Shown piece after piece: positions 14,080-22,488 of a DNA stretch of 58,377 nucleotides. The DNA lies in NCBI GenBank assembly GCA_005240145.1, contig SBAS01000068.1, forward strand, positions 1 through 58,377. The letters run 5' to 3'. Both the position numbers and the translations under genes were made by a program. Numbering within the stretch: position 1 is the stretch's first letter; each line of letters opens with the position of its first letter. This stretch comes from Nitrosomonadales bacterium. GTDB taxonomy: Bacteria; Pseudomonadota; Gammaproteobacteria; Burkholderiales; SG8-39. The notes under the pieces are model-generated. The model searched no databases. It had not been told where the DNA came from and saw only the letters and a list, made by a program, of their open reading frames with translations.

Positions 14080-15038
14080 TGCGTCGCCTGTTCATTGCCC
14101 TGAGCCTGCTTTTCGCCGCGTTTGCGGCGCTCGCCCAGGACTGGCCCGTCAAACCAGTACGCTTCATCGTGCCGTTCCCGCCCGGCGGTTCGGTGGATCC
14201 TCTGGCGCGCCTGCTCGGCGCCAAGCTGGGCGATGCGCTCAAGCAGCAGTTTGTCATCGAGAACCGGCCCGGGGCCGGCGGCTCGATCGGCACCGCGATG
14301 GCGGCCAAGGCACCGGCCGACGGCTACACCTTCGTGGTGGTCTTCGATTCGCATGCCGTGAACCAGGCCCTGATCTCCAGGCTGCCCTACGACGCCGCGA
14401 AGGATTTCGCGCCGGTGATGCTGGTCGGCACGGCGCCCTATGCGATCGCCACGCAGGCGGCCAAGCCCTGGAAGTCGTTGCGCGAGGTCGTCGCCGCCGC
14501 GAAGGCCAAGCCCGAGTCGGTCAGCATCGGCTCGATCGGCAACGGCACGCTCGGCCACCTGGTGCTGGTGCAGGCGCAGCAGGCGGGCGGCTTCAAGATC
14601 ACGCATGTGCCCTTTGCCGGCGGCGGGCCGATGAACCAGAACATCCTCGGCGGTCAGATCGACATGGGCATCGGCTCGGTCGCGCTGCTGACGCCGCAGG
14701 TGCGCGGCGGCAAGATGCGCGCGATCGCCACCACCGGACACCAGCGCGCGCAAGCGCTGCCCGACGTGCCGACGCTGATCGAGCAGGGTTTCGCTGGCCT
14801 CACGGCCTACGCCTGGTGGGGGATCTATGCGCCCGCGGGCACCCCGAAGCCGGTCATCGACCGATTTCACGGCGAGTTGACCAATGCGCTGGCGCTGCCC
14901 GACGTGCGCAAGACCCTCACCGAGACGCTCGGCATGGATCTGAACGTGAGCACCCCCGAGGCGCTCCAGAAATGGACGCTGGAGCAGCTGGCGCACTGGG
15001 GCCGGATCGTCAAGGAAAACAGCATCAAGACCGATTGA
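14076..15038 (+). CDS. Bug/TctC-type tripartite tricarboxylate transporter binding protein
   Basis: A 320-residue periplasmic protein with signal peptide MMRRLFIALSLLFAAFAALAQ. The family hallmarks are YP/WPxKPVRFIVPFPPGG, GAGGSIGTAMAAKAPADGYT, LPYDAAKDFAPV and THVPFAGGGP. Bug proteins bind small organic acids or amides and either feed TctAB membrane proteins or act as sensors. No tctA or tctB gene is nearby. ATG 14076 overlaps the stop of the RdhA-like gene, with AGGAGG upstream, so the two are coupled. It may scavenge the substrate of that enzyme, which is inference. Confidence 0.9.
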   Translation: MMRRLFIALSLLFAAFAALAQDWPVKPVRFIVPFPPGGSVDPLARLLGAKLGDALKQQFVIENRPGAGGSIGTAMAAKAPADGYTFVVVFDSHAVNQALISRLPYDAAKDFAPVMLVGTAPYAIATQAAKPWKSLREVVAAAKAKPESVSIGSIGNGTLGHLVLVQAQQAGGFKITHVPFAGGGPMNQNILGGQIDMGIGSVALLTPQVRGGKMRAIATTGHQRAQALPDVPTLIEQGFAGLTAYAWWGIYAPAGTPKPVIDRFHGELTNALALPDVRKTLTETLGMDLNVSTPEALQKWTLEQLAHWGRIVKENSIKTD

Positions 15039-15940
15039 GCGCGTTGGTTCACGCACCGATTCCCCGCTGGGCCGGGATCGCGCTGCTGCTGGTGATCGCC
15101 ACCGTATTCGGCGCCAACCACATCGCCGCGCGCGTCGCTTTCGATCACGGCAGTAACGTCACCACCGCGGTGGCGTTCCGCTCCACCGGGACGGCGCTGG
15201 TTGTTCTTGCCTTGCTTTTGCTCAATGGAATCTCACTCCGGATTCCTGGCAAAACCTTTGCGCACTCGGTCCTCATCGGCCTGCTGGTCGCTGTGCAGAG
15301 CTACTGCCTGTACTCCGCGGTGGCGCTGATCCCGGTGGCGCTGGCGCTGCTCGTGTTCCAGACCTTCCCGATGCTCCTGGCGCTTGTCTCCTGGATCGGC
15401 GGGGGCGAGCGGCCCTCGCGGCGCGTGCTGCTCGCCATGCCGGTGGCGCTGATCGGCCTTGCGCTCGCGCTCGATGTCTACGCCACGAGCGGCGACATTG
15501 CGGGCCGCTGGGCGGAAGTCGGCGCCGGCGTGCTCTGGGCGCTTGGGGCCTCGGTTTCGTTCGCCACAGCGTTTTACCTGATCGCCCGATGGCTCGGCAG
15601 CATGGACGGGCGGCTGCGCAGCTTCCTCTTCATGAGCGTGGTGGCGGTGGTGTCGCTCGCCGCCGGCACGGCGGCGAATGCCTTCGTGTTGCCCGTGGAC
15701 AACACCGGCTGGATCGCTCTCGCGCTGCTGACGCTGTTCTACGGCACCGCGATCACCTCGACCTTCGTGCTGCTGCCGAAGCTCGGCGCGGTGAACAACG
15801 CCGCGGTGCTCAACTTCGAGCCGATCGCCGTGCTCGCGCTCGCCTGGCCGATCCTCGGCCAGGCCGCGGCGCCGCTGCAGATCGTGGGCGCCTTCATCGT
15901 CGTCGGCGCCATCGCCTGGATGGGGGCCGGCAAGAGGTGA
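15035..15940 (+). CDS. EamA/DMT family transporter
   Basis: About 301 residues with ten predicted hydrophobic helices arranged as two EamA repeats (residues about 8-140 and 155-295). The protein begins VHAPIPRWAGIALLLVIATVFGANH and ends FIVVGAIAWMGAGKR. DMT permeases export or import metabolites and amino acids across the inner membrane. No ATG fits the N-terminus: the likely start is TTG 15035, which overlaps the stop of the Bug gene, or TTG 15044. This makes it the third coupled gene of the rdhA-like operon. Confidence 0.85.
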   Translation: MSALVHAPIPRWAGIALLLVIATVFGANHIAARVAFDHGSNVTTAVAFRSTGTALVVLALLLLNGISLRIPGKTFAHSVLIGLLVAVQSYCLYSAVALIPVALALLVFQTFPMLLALVSWIGGGERPSRRVLLAMPVALIGLALALDVYATSGDIAGRWAEVGAGVLWALGASVSFATAFYLIARWLGSMDGRLRSFLFMSVVAVVSLAAGTAANAFVLPVDNTGWIALALLTLFYGTAITSTFVLLPKLGAVNNAAVLNFEPIAVLALAWPILGQAAAPLQIVGAFIVVGAIAWMGAGKR

Positions 15941-15950
15941 GTGCGCGCGC

Positions 15951-16577
15951 ATGACTACCCGGCTCTGCATCGTGCGCCACGGCGAAACCACCTGGAACGC
16001 GGAGCATCGCGTCCAGGGTCAGCTGGACGTTCCGCTCAATGCGATCGGACACGCGCAGGCCGAGGCCGCATCCAAAGTCCTGGCGCTGGAGAAATTCGAC
16101 GTCATCTATTCCAGCGACCTGTCGCGCGCGCGGCAGACGGCGCAGCCCACCGCGAGCCTGCTGTCGATGGAGATCCTGCGGGAAAAGGACCTGCGCGAGC
16201 GGCACTACGGCATTTTCGAACGGCTCACCTATGCCGAAGTGAAAGTGCGCTTTCCCGAGGACTACGCCCGTTTCGAAGCGCGCGAGCCTGAGTATGCTTT
16301 CCGCACGGGCGAGAGCCTCAAGGATTTCTCCGCGAGAAGCATCGCCGTCGTTTCAAGGATCGCAAGCGCACATGAAGGCCAGAACATTCTTGTCTTCACG
16401 CATGGCGGTATCCTCGACAAGCTCTACCGCTACATCACCGGTCTGTCGATCAGCGCCGAGCGCGACTTCGGCATCCCCAACGCGGGCTTGAACCGGATCG
16501 AACTGACGCCGGCGGGCTGGCAGATCCGCAGCTGGGCCGACATCGCGCATCTTGACGGCGCGCTGGACGATATCTAG
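15951..16577 (+). CDS. Histidine phosphatase family protein (phosphoglycerate mutase-like)
   Basis: A 208-residue branch-1 histidine phosphatase. The catalytic RHGET is at residues 9-13, and the second catalytic histidine lies in VFTHGGILDKLYR near residue 150. The size and sequence fit broad-specificity phosphatases such as GpmB, PhoE or CobC (alpha-ribazole phosphatase). The last would suit a locus with a cobalamin-dependent enzyme, but no other cobalamin genes are present. It lies 10 bases after the EamA gene, and probably belongs to the same transcript. The stop TAG (16575-16577) is inside the 62-bp palindrome. Confidence 0.88.
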   Translation: MTTRLCIVRHGETTWNAEHRVQGQLDVPLNAIGHAQAEAASKVLALEKFDVIYSSDLSRARQTAQPTASLLSMEILREKDLRERHYGIFERLTYAEVKVRFPEDYARFEAREPEYAFRTGESLKDFSARSIAVVSRIASAHEGQNILVFTHGGILDKLYRYITGLSISAERDFGIPNAGLNRIELTPAGWQIRSWADIAHLDGALDDI

Positions 16578-16635
16578 GAAATCAGGGACAGTCCACGATT
16601 TCCCGGGAAATCGTGGACTGTCCCTGATTTCCTAG
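16574..16635. repeat. Perfect 62-bp palindrome at the end of two convergent genes (copy 2)
   Basis: Two 31-base arms meet at a central CCCGGG (16602-16607) with no mismatch and no loop. The outer ends read CTAGGAAATCAGGGACAG and its complement. The left end supplies the phosphatase stop and the right end the stop of the spermidine-synthase-like gene. In RNA it forms a very strong hairpin for either direction, so it can act as a bidirectional terminator. The core GTCCACGATTT recurs at 22419-22488. Confidence 0.85.
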
Positions 16636-18707
16636 CGCACCACCTTGAACAGGTTGTTGAAGGTGTCGGTCCAGGCCGAGAGGCCGGGGATCGGCTCGAT
16701 GTCGTCGGCATTCGCAAAGCGCTTGTCGGCGATCAGCGTGGTGTTGTCGGTCACCAGCACGTAGGCGGTGCCGGAATACTTGTTTTCCGACGGGTCGTCG
16801 TTGATGAGCAGCGCCTGCATGCCCTCGGCCTCGGCGACCAGCTTGAGTAACGGGGCAAGGTTCACGAACCGGTTGGTGACATTGTAGACCACCACGCCGC
16901 CGGGCGCGAGGTGGCGCCGGTAGGCCTGCAGCGCTTCGCGCGTCAGCAGGTGGATCGGGATCGAGCCGCTGGAGAAGGCGTCCACCGATATCAGGTCGAA
17001 GCGCTGCGGCGCGTCGCGCTCCATGTTGAGCCGCCCGTCGCCGGTGACGATCTCGATCTTCGCCTTCGAATCGGCGAGATAGTGGAACTGCTCGCGCGCG
17101 ATACGGACCACGTCCGGATCGAGCTCGTAAATGCGGAAGCTGTCGCCGGGCCTGCCCCAGGCCATGAACACGCCCACGCCCAGGCCGATGACGCCCACGC
17201 GGCGCGGCCCCTTGTCGTAATACTCCAGCGCGCGGGCGATGCCCGAGCCCGGGCCGAAGTAGCTGATCGGCTGCGTGCGCAGCGCGGGATCGGTGTACTG
17301 CCAGCCATGGTTGATGACCCCGTGCACCAACGCGCGCGTCATTTGCTCGTCGCGGCCGCGGTCGTATTCCTTCACGCGCAGCGTGCCGTAGAAATTGCGC
17401 TTCATCACGATCGCGTCGCTGTGAATGTAGTCGTAGTACTTGTAGCCGTGCCAGGCCACGGTGGCGGTCACCGCGAGCGCCGCCACCGGCGTCGCGAAGG
17501 CAAGAAACCTTCGCCAGGTGAATCCGGAACCGTCCGGCGCCGAACGCCAACTGAGCAGGGCAGCGAGCGCGCCGCAGGAGACCAGCGCCAGCGGCAGCTC
17601 GATGAACGAGGTGAAGATGCGCGGCGCGATCAGACCGACGAACAACCCGCCCGTTGCGCCGCCGATGGAAATCATGAGGTAGAAGCGCGTCAGGTACTGC
17701 GGCGCGGGGCGCATCGCGGCGAGCTCGCCGTGGCAGAACATGCAGGCGGCAAAGAGGCCCGCGCTGTAGAGCGCGATCGAGTAGCGGATGTCCATCACGC
17801 CGAGGTTCTGGTAGAGGAACCAGGACATGCCGACCATCAGCGCGAACAGCGCCGGCAGTCCCCAGGCGCGCGCATACCAGCCGCTCTTCGCGCGCGCGCC
17901 GCCGACGTCGAAGACGAGGATGAAGGACAGCAGGTAGAGCACCAGCGGCACGATCCAGACGAAAGGCACCGAGGCCACGTTCTGCGTGATGTGGCTGGTG
18001 ACCGCGAGCAGCATGAGCGAGCCGAGCGCCGAGAGCGCCAGCCAGAGAAGATACTCGGCCGTCCTGGGGGGCGAGTTTGCCGTATTTTCGGAAGAAATTT
18101 CGGTGGCAAAAACCGCAGCGACGTTTGGCTTCGCCGCCGCCTTCCACGCCGAGGCCGCGCACAGCCCGGCGAAGACGAGGTAGACCGCGCTCCAGGCCCA
18201 GGACTGCGCCTGCAGCGATATCGCCGGCTCGATCACCGGAGGGTAGGCGATGAGCGCGAGGAGCGAAGCGAAGTTGGAGAGCGCGAAGAGGCGGTAGACG
18301 GTCGCGCTCGGGAAGCTGCGCGCGAACCAGGCCTGCACCAGAGGCCCGGTGGTGGAGAGGAGGAAGTAGGGCAGGCCGATGGTTGAGAAGAGCAGCAGCA
18401 GGATGCGCGCCGTCGGCTCGGTGTCGGGCGCGGGCTTCCAGCTCTCCGCGGCGAGGATCGGCAGGAACGCCAGGCTCGCCGCGAGCAGCACCGAGTGCAC
18501 GATCGCCTGCGTGCGCGGGACGCACCTGCGCACCAGCGCGTCGGCGTAGGCATAGCCGCCCAGCAGCAGCAGCTGGAAGAACACCATGCAGATCGTCCAC
18601 ACCGAAGCGTTGCCGCCGAACCAGGGCAGGATCTGCTTGGCGATGATGGGCTGCACCAGGAACAGCAGGAACGCGCTGGTGAAGACGGTGGAGGCGAAGA
18701 GAAGCAT
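16632..18707 (-). CDS. Membrane-fused spermidine synthase-like protein
   Basis: A 691-residue protein. The N-terminal two thirds (about residues 1-430) hold around ten or more hydrophobic helices, starting LLFASTVFTSAFLLFLVQPIIAK. The C-terminal third (about 440-690) is a SAM-dependent spermidine-synthase fold, with VGVIGLGVGVFMAWG as the nucleotide motif, YELDPDVVRIARE and ISVDAFSSGSIPIHL. Such fusions are common in Proteobacteria and their substrate is not known. The histidine after NFYGTLRVKEYD and the acid DGRLN suit a polyamine-type active site. The stop codon lies within the 62-bp palindrome. The start is 18 bases after the srkA stop, so the two are probably cotranscribed. Confidence 0.85.
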   Translation of the reverse strand: MLLFASTVFTSAFLLFLVQPIIAKQILPWFGGNASVWTICMVFFQLLLLGGYAYADALVRRCVPRTQAIVHSVLLAASLAFLPILAAESWKPAPDTEPTARILLLLFSTIGLPYFLLSTTGPLVQAWFARSFPSATVYRLFALSNFASLLALIAYPPVIEPAISLQAQSWAWSAVYLVFAGLCAASAWKAAAKPNVAAVFATEISSENTANSPPRTAEYLLWLALSALGSLMLLAVTSHITQNVASVPFVWIVPLVLYLLSFILVFDVGGARAKSGWYARAWGLPALFALMVGMSWFLYQNLGVMDIRYSIALYSAGLFAACMFCHGELAAMRPAPQYLTRFYLMISIGGATGGLFVGLIAPRIFTSFIELPLALVSCGALAALLSWRSAPDGSGFTWRRFLAFATPVAALAVTATVAWHGYKYYDYIHSDAIVMKRNFYGTLRVKEYDRGRDEQMTRALVHGVINHGWQYTDPALRTQPISYFGPGSGIARALEYYDKGPRRVGVIGLGVGVFMAWGRPGDSFRIYELDPDVVRIAREQFHYLADSKAKIEIVTGDGRLNMERDAPQRFDLISVDAFSSGSIPIHLLTREALQAYRRHLAPGGVVVYNVTNRFVNLAPLLKLVAEAEGMQALLINDDPSENKYSGTAYVLVTDNTTLIADKRFANADDIEPIPGLSAWTDTFNNLFKVVR

Positions 18708-18725
18708 GGGCGAAAAAGCCGTGGA

Positions 18726-19748
18726 TTATACGGACAAAGGCGGTTCGTCCATCGTCGAGGTCTGCTCGCGCAATTCCAGGATGCGGTCCTGCCAGTAGCG
18801 CTGGGTGCCGAACCAGGGAAAAGCGGCCGGAAACGCCGGGTCCGCCCAGCGCCGCGCCAGCCAGGCGCAATAGTTGACCAGGCGCAGCGTGCGCAGGGCT
18901 TCGATGAGGCCCAGTTCCTCTTCGTTGAAGCTGTGAAACTGCCGGTAGCCTTCGAGCAGGGCGCTCAACTGCTTGGTCGCAGTCGGCCGGTCCCCGGCGA
19001 GCAGCATCCACAGGTCCTGGACCGCCGGGCCCATGCGCGCGTCGTCCAGGTCGACGAAATGCGGACCCCCTGAGGCGTTGTTGCCGCCTTCGGTCCAGAG
19101 GATGTTGCTGGCGTGGCAGTCCCCGTGCAGGCGGATGGAGCGGACCCCGCTGGTGCGCTCAAAACTGTTCCGCGCCGTTTGCAGCGCGAGATCGATGGTC
19201 GAGAGCCAGACCTCGCGCAGGTTCTCCGGCACCATCCCCGAAGCGAGCAGCCAGTCGCGCGGTTCGGTGCCGAAGGTGTTGATGTTGAGCGCCGGGCGCA
19301 GCTTGAACGGACGCGTTGCGCCGAGGGCGTGGATGCGCCCGAGGAAGCGGCCGATCCACTCCACCACCCTCTCGTCCTCCAGTTCCGGCGAGCGGCCGCC
19401 GCGGCGCGGAAACACCGCGAAACGCGAGTCGGCGAAACCGTGCAGGGTGGCGCCCTTGATTTCGAGCGGCGCGACGACCGGGATCTCCCGGCCGGACAAT
19501 TCGAGGGAAAACGCGTGGTCTTCCAGGATCTGCGCGTCGCTCCAGCGGTTGGGGCGGTAGAACTTTGCCACCACCACGGAAGGACTTGCGCCTTCCGTCC
19601 TGTCGGTGTCATCTTCCAGGCTGACCTGGTAGACGCGGTTCTCGTAGCTGTTCAGCGCGAGCATGCGCCCGTCGCCGCGCAAGCCGATGCTCTCGAGCGC
19701 GTCCAGCACCGCGTCCGGCGTCAGGCTTGCATAAGGCTTCGAGTTCAC
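18726..19748 (-). CDS. srkA: Stress response serine/threonine protein kinase SrkA (YihE/RdoA)
   Basis: A 340-residue aminoglycoside-phosphotransferase-fold kinase. The catalytic loop LHGDCHASNI is at residues 207-216, and the metal-binding FVDLDDARMGP follows at 231-241. The N-terminus (LNSYENRVYQVSLEDD) and the C-terminal WADPAFPAAFPWFGT-YWQDRI segment match SrkA, which protects cells from damage after envelope and oxidative stress. It stands just upstream of the membrane spermidine-synthase gene and divergent from the MlaF-like ATPase. Confidence 0.92.
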   Translation of the reverse strand: MNSKPYASLTPDAVLDALESIGLRGDGRMLALNSYENRVYQVSLEDDTDRTEGASPSVVVAKFYRPNRWSDAQILEDHAFSLELSGREIPVVAPLEIKGATLHGFADSRFAVFPRRGGRSPELEDERVVEWIGRFLGRIHALGATRPFKLRPALNINTFGTEPRDWLLASGMVPENLREVWLSTIDLALQTARNSFERTSGVRSIRLHGDCHASNILWTEGGNNASGGPHFVDLDDARMGPAVQDLWMLLAGDRPTATKQLSALLEGYRQFHSFNEEELGLIEALRTLRLVNYCAWLARRWADPAFPAAFPWFGTQRYWQDRILELREQTSTMDEPPLSV

Positions 19749-19790
19749 GCAGGCATTTTAGGGTGCTTGGCGGGGCGTGGCTGCGCTACG

Positions 19791-20630
19791 ATGACGGCCT
19801 TGCCGATGGAAACCCGGTCCCCCGATCTCGTTGAAATCTCCGAACTGCACTTCTCCCATGGAGACCTGCCGATCTTCCGCGGGCTGTCTCTCAAGATCCC
19901 GCGCGGCAAGGTGGTGGCGATCCTCGGCGGCAGTGGCAGCGGCAAGTCGACGCTGCTCAAGCTGATCGGCGGCCAGCTCGCGCCCGGCCGCGGCTGGATC
20001 CGCGTCGACGGCAAGCTGGTGCACAAGCTTGCCAGCGACGAGCTCTACGCGCTGCGGCGCAAGATGGGCATGATGTTCCAGTCGAGCGGCCTCTTTACCG
20101 ACCTGTCGGTGTACGAGAACATCGCCTTCGCCATCCGCGAGCACTACGACCTGCCCGAGGAACTGGTGCGCGCGCTGGTGCTGATGAAGCTCGACGCGGT
20201 CGGCCTGCGCGGGGCGCGCGACATGATGCCGGGCGACCTTTCGGGCGGCATGTCGCGCCGCGTGGCGCTGGCGCGCGCCATCGCGACCGACCCGATGCTG
20301 GTGATGTACGACGAGCCCTTCGCCGGCCTCGACCCGATCTCGCTCAACGTGATCGCGACCCTGGTGCGCAAGCTGAACGACGCGCTCGGCCTGACCTCGA
20401 TCATCGTCACCTACGATGTCTCGGAATCGCTCAAGCTAGTGGATTACATCTACGTCATCGCCGAAGGCAAGCTGATGGGCGAGGGCGCGCCCGACGCGCT
20501 GCTCGCTTCGGAAGATCCCTTCCTCAAGCAGTTCCTCAAGGCGCTGCCCGATGGCCCGGTGCGCTTCCACTTCCCCGCCAAGCCCCTCGACGAGGAACTC
20601 AGGCTTAAGTCTTCCCCTCCTTCGGGATGA
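19791..20630 (+). CDS. MlaF-like ABC transporter ATP-binding protein
   Basis: An ABC ATPase of about 279 residues. Walker A is GGSGSGKST, the Q-loop is MMFQSSGLFTDLSVYENIAF, the signature is LSGGMSRRVALARAI, and Walker B is LVMYDEPFAGLD. The sequence between Q-loop and signature is that of MlaF, which with MlaE, D and B moves phospholipids between the outer and inner membranes. None of the other mla genes follows: the next gene is convergent msrB. The H-loop reads VTYDVSES with Tyr where His is usual. ATG 19791 or ATG 19806 could be the start. The last 26 bases overlap msrB. Confidence 0.85.
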   Translation: MTALPMETRSPDLVEISELHFSHGDLPIFRGLSLKIPRGKVVAILGGSGSGKSTLLKLIGGQLAPGRGWIRVDGKLVHKLASDELYALRRKMGMMFQSSGLFTDLSVYENIAFAIREHYDLPEELVRALVLMKLDAVGLRGARDMMPGDLSGGMSRRVALARAIATDPMLVMYDEPFAGLDPISLNVIATLVRKLNDALGLTSIIVTYDVSESLKLVDYIYVIAEGKLMGEGAPDALLASEDPFLKQFLKALPDGPVRFHFPAKPLDEELRLKSSPPSG

Positions 20631-21153
20631 ACTGCAGCGCCACGCCGTTGTTGCAGTAGCGCTTGCCGGTGGGCGCCGGGCCGTCGTCGAAGACGTGGCC
20701 GTGGTGGCCGCCGCACTTCACGCAGTGGTACTCGGTGCGCGGATAGATGATCTTGTAGTCGGTCTTGGTCTGGAACGCGCCCGGAATGAAGGTGAAGAAC
20801 GACGGCCAGCCGGTGCCGCTATCGAATTTCATCTCGGAAGTGAACAACGGCAGGCCGCAGCCGGCGCAGACGAATACGCCGGTGCGCTTCTCTCGGTCGA
20901 GCGGGCTCGAACCGGCGCGCTCGGTGCCTTCCTCGCGCAGCACATCGTAGGCCGCGGGCGAAAGGCGCTTTTTCCACTCGTCCTTGGACAGCTTCAGCGG
21001 CTCGGCTGCGCTGGGGACCGCCGTGCCCGGTGCGAGGAAGCTCTTCCAGTTGTCTTGCATCTCCTTGATCCCTTTCGTCGGCTTAGGCTGGGCGTGTACG
21101 TGCGTAAGGAAGGGTCCCAGCGCAAGAAACGTCAGCAGCGAACGGCGGTTCAT
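20605..21153 (-). CDS. msrB: Exported peptide-methionine (R)-S-oxide reductase MsrB
   Basis: A 182-residue MsrB with an N-terminal export signal MNRRSLLTFLALGPFLTHVHA. The zinc ligands are the two Cys-x2-Cys pairs, CAGC and CVKC. The catalytic cysteine is in KRYCNNGVAL, and the substrate site includes GTGWPSFF and HHGHVFDDGP. The enzyme reduces methionine-R-sulfoxide in proteins. The twin arginine near the start and the signal place it in the periplasm, where it may work with SrkA-type stress defence. The 3' end overlaps the MlaF-like gene by 26 bases on the opposite strand. Confidence 0.93.
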   Translation of the reverse strand: MNRRSLLTFLALGPFLTHVHAQPKPTKGIKEMQDNWKSFLAPGTAVPSAAEPLKLSKDEWKKRLSPAAYDVLREEGTERAGSSPLDREKRTGVFVCAGCGLPLFTSEMKFDSGTGWPSFFTFIPGAFQTKTDYKIIYPRTEYHCVKCGGHHGHVFDDGPAPTGKRYCNNGVALQFIPKEGKT

Positions 21154-21175
21154 GCCTTCCTCCTTCTCCCTATTA

Positions 21176-21334
21176 TTACCGATGGGTCGGAGAAAGGCAT
21201 GAAACCTTACTGTGGCGCGTCAGAACCGGATGCGAGCCGCGCCCCCAGCGATCGTTGTCGCGGGCGTAGGCGCCGGATGCGGCGAGAAGCCCGATACTCG
21301 CGATGGCTGCCAGTGCAATGTTCTTCGTTAACAT
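21176..21334 (-). CDS. Small exported protein of unknown function
   Basis: A 52-residue ORF starting MLTKNIALAAIASIGLLAASGAYA, a clear Sec signal peptide with an AYA cleavage site. It leaves a mature peptide of only about 28 residues, rich in Arg, His and Ser, with one cysteine. AGGAGA stands just upstream of the ATG, which is the best evidence that it is real. It lies 22 bases upstream of msrB on the same strand and may be cotranscribed with it. I recognise no family. Confidence 0.5.
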   Translation of the reverse strand: MLTKNIALAAIASIGLLAASGAYARDNDRWGRGSHPVLTRHSKVSCLSPTHR

Positions 21335-21447
21335 GGTCGTCTCCTTTTCTGTTGACGTACCCATTTGACGCGCCCCGCAGCCGTTTGTCCGTTACCCAGG
21401 CGCAAACTCTGTAACCGCTTGTAAGATACGTACGAGGAGGAATTCAC

Positions 21448-22419
21448 ATGCGCCGCCAATTACTAGCCGCTGTTCTGCTGCTGATCGCGCCCGCCCTGCA
21501 GGCGCAGGACGCCTATCCGGTCAAGCCAGTCACCATGATCGCCCCGTTCCCGCCTGGCGGCATCGCCGATATCGTCGGCCGGCCGCTCGCGGCGTCTATG
21601 GAAAAAACCCTCAAGCAGCCGGTGCTGGTGGTCAACCGCACCGGTGCCGGCGGCGCCGTGGGCACGACGGCCGCGGCCAGGGCTGCGCCCGACGGCTACA
21701 CCATCCTCATGTCGCTGTCCTCGATATCCATCTTCCCGGTTTCCGATCCGATCAACGGCAAGCCGGCGCCCTACCAGCTGACGGACTTCGCGCCCATCGC
21801 GCTGGTCACGGCCGATCCCACGATCCTGGTCGTGTCCGCGGACGGTCCCTACAAGACGATCCACGAGTTCATTGCGTCGGCGAGGGCCTTTCCCGGCCGC
21901 ATGAATTATTCCTCCTCGGGCGTTTACGGCACGCTGCATGTGGCGATGGAAATGTTCGCCAACGCGGCGGGCATCAAGCTCTTTCACGTGCCCTACCAGG
22001 GCGGCGGGCCGGCGGCGGCCGCGCTGCTCGGCGGCCAGGTACACGCGCTTGCCTCCGGTCCGGGCGCGGTGGCCGGCCAGATCAAGGGCGGCAAGATGCG
22101 TGCGCTCGCGGGCTGGGGCGACCAGCGCCTGCCGGCGATGCCCGAGCTGCCTACCTTCAAGGAGCTGGGCTACAAGGATGTCGAGTTCTACATCTGGTCC
22201 GGCGTCTTCGTGCCTGCGGCGACGCCCGCGCCCATCATCCAGCGCCTGCGCGACGCGGTGCGCGCCGCCGTCGCCGATCCGCAGTTCAAGGGCGCGATGG
22301 ACAAGGTGCAGACGCCGGTCGCCTATCTCGATGCGCCGGAATTCCGCACTTTCCTCGCCCGGGATGCCGCGCGGCTCAAGGTGGCGGTGGAGAAGATCGG
22401 CAAAGTCGAGGAAAAATGA
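21448..22419 (+). CDS. Bug/TctC-type tripartite tricarboxylate transporter binding protein
   Basis: A 323-residue periplasmic binding protein with signal peptide MRRQLLAAVLLLIAPALQAQ. Family motifs are YPVKPVTMIAPFPPGGIAD, GAGGAVGTTAAARAAPDGYT and FHVPYQGGGPAAAALLGG. AGGAGGAATTCACATG gives a strong ribosome-binding site. No catabolic or transporter gene accompanies it, so it is an orphan member of the expanded Bug family of this organism. The stop TGA touches the palindromic repeat that follows. Confidence 0.9.
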   Translation: MRRQLLAAVLLLIAPALQAQDAYPVKPVTMIAPFPPGGIADIVGRPLAASMEKTLKQPVLVVNRTGAGGAVGTTAAARAAPDGYTILMSLSSISIFPVSDPINGKPAPYQLTDFAPIALVTADPTILVVSADGPYKTIHEFIASARAFPGRMNYSSSGVYGTLHVAMEMFANAAGIKLFHVPYQGGGPAAAALLGGQVHALASGPGAVAGQIKGGKMRALAGWGDQRLPAMPELPTFKELGYKDVEFYIWSGVFVPAATPAPIIQRLRDAVRAAVADPQFKGAMDKVQTPVAYLDAPEFRTFLARDAARLKVAVEKIGKVEEK

Positions 22420-22488
22420 AAAATCGGGGTCAGTCCACGATTAATTCATTTCGGCTTGCGTCTTAATCGTGGACTGACCCTGATTTTT
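22419..22488. repeat. Palindromic intergenic repeat (copy 3)
   Basis: Arms 22419-22444 and 22463-22488 are reverse complements over 26 bases with a single mismatch (CGGGG against CCCTG), around an 18-base loop. The core GTCAGTCCACGATTA matches the 62-bp palindrome. The element starts on the last base of the Bug gene stop and holds the stop of the convergent gene in its loop. It can form a hairpin terminator in both directions. Confidence 0.8.

Noticed and set aside
16911-18386. Long plus-strand open frame of 491 codons across the spermidine-synthase gene
   Set aside because: It is antisense to a clear membrane/synthase protein. High GC content gives long shadow frames, and the translation is Arg/Glu/Ala-rich with no domain.
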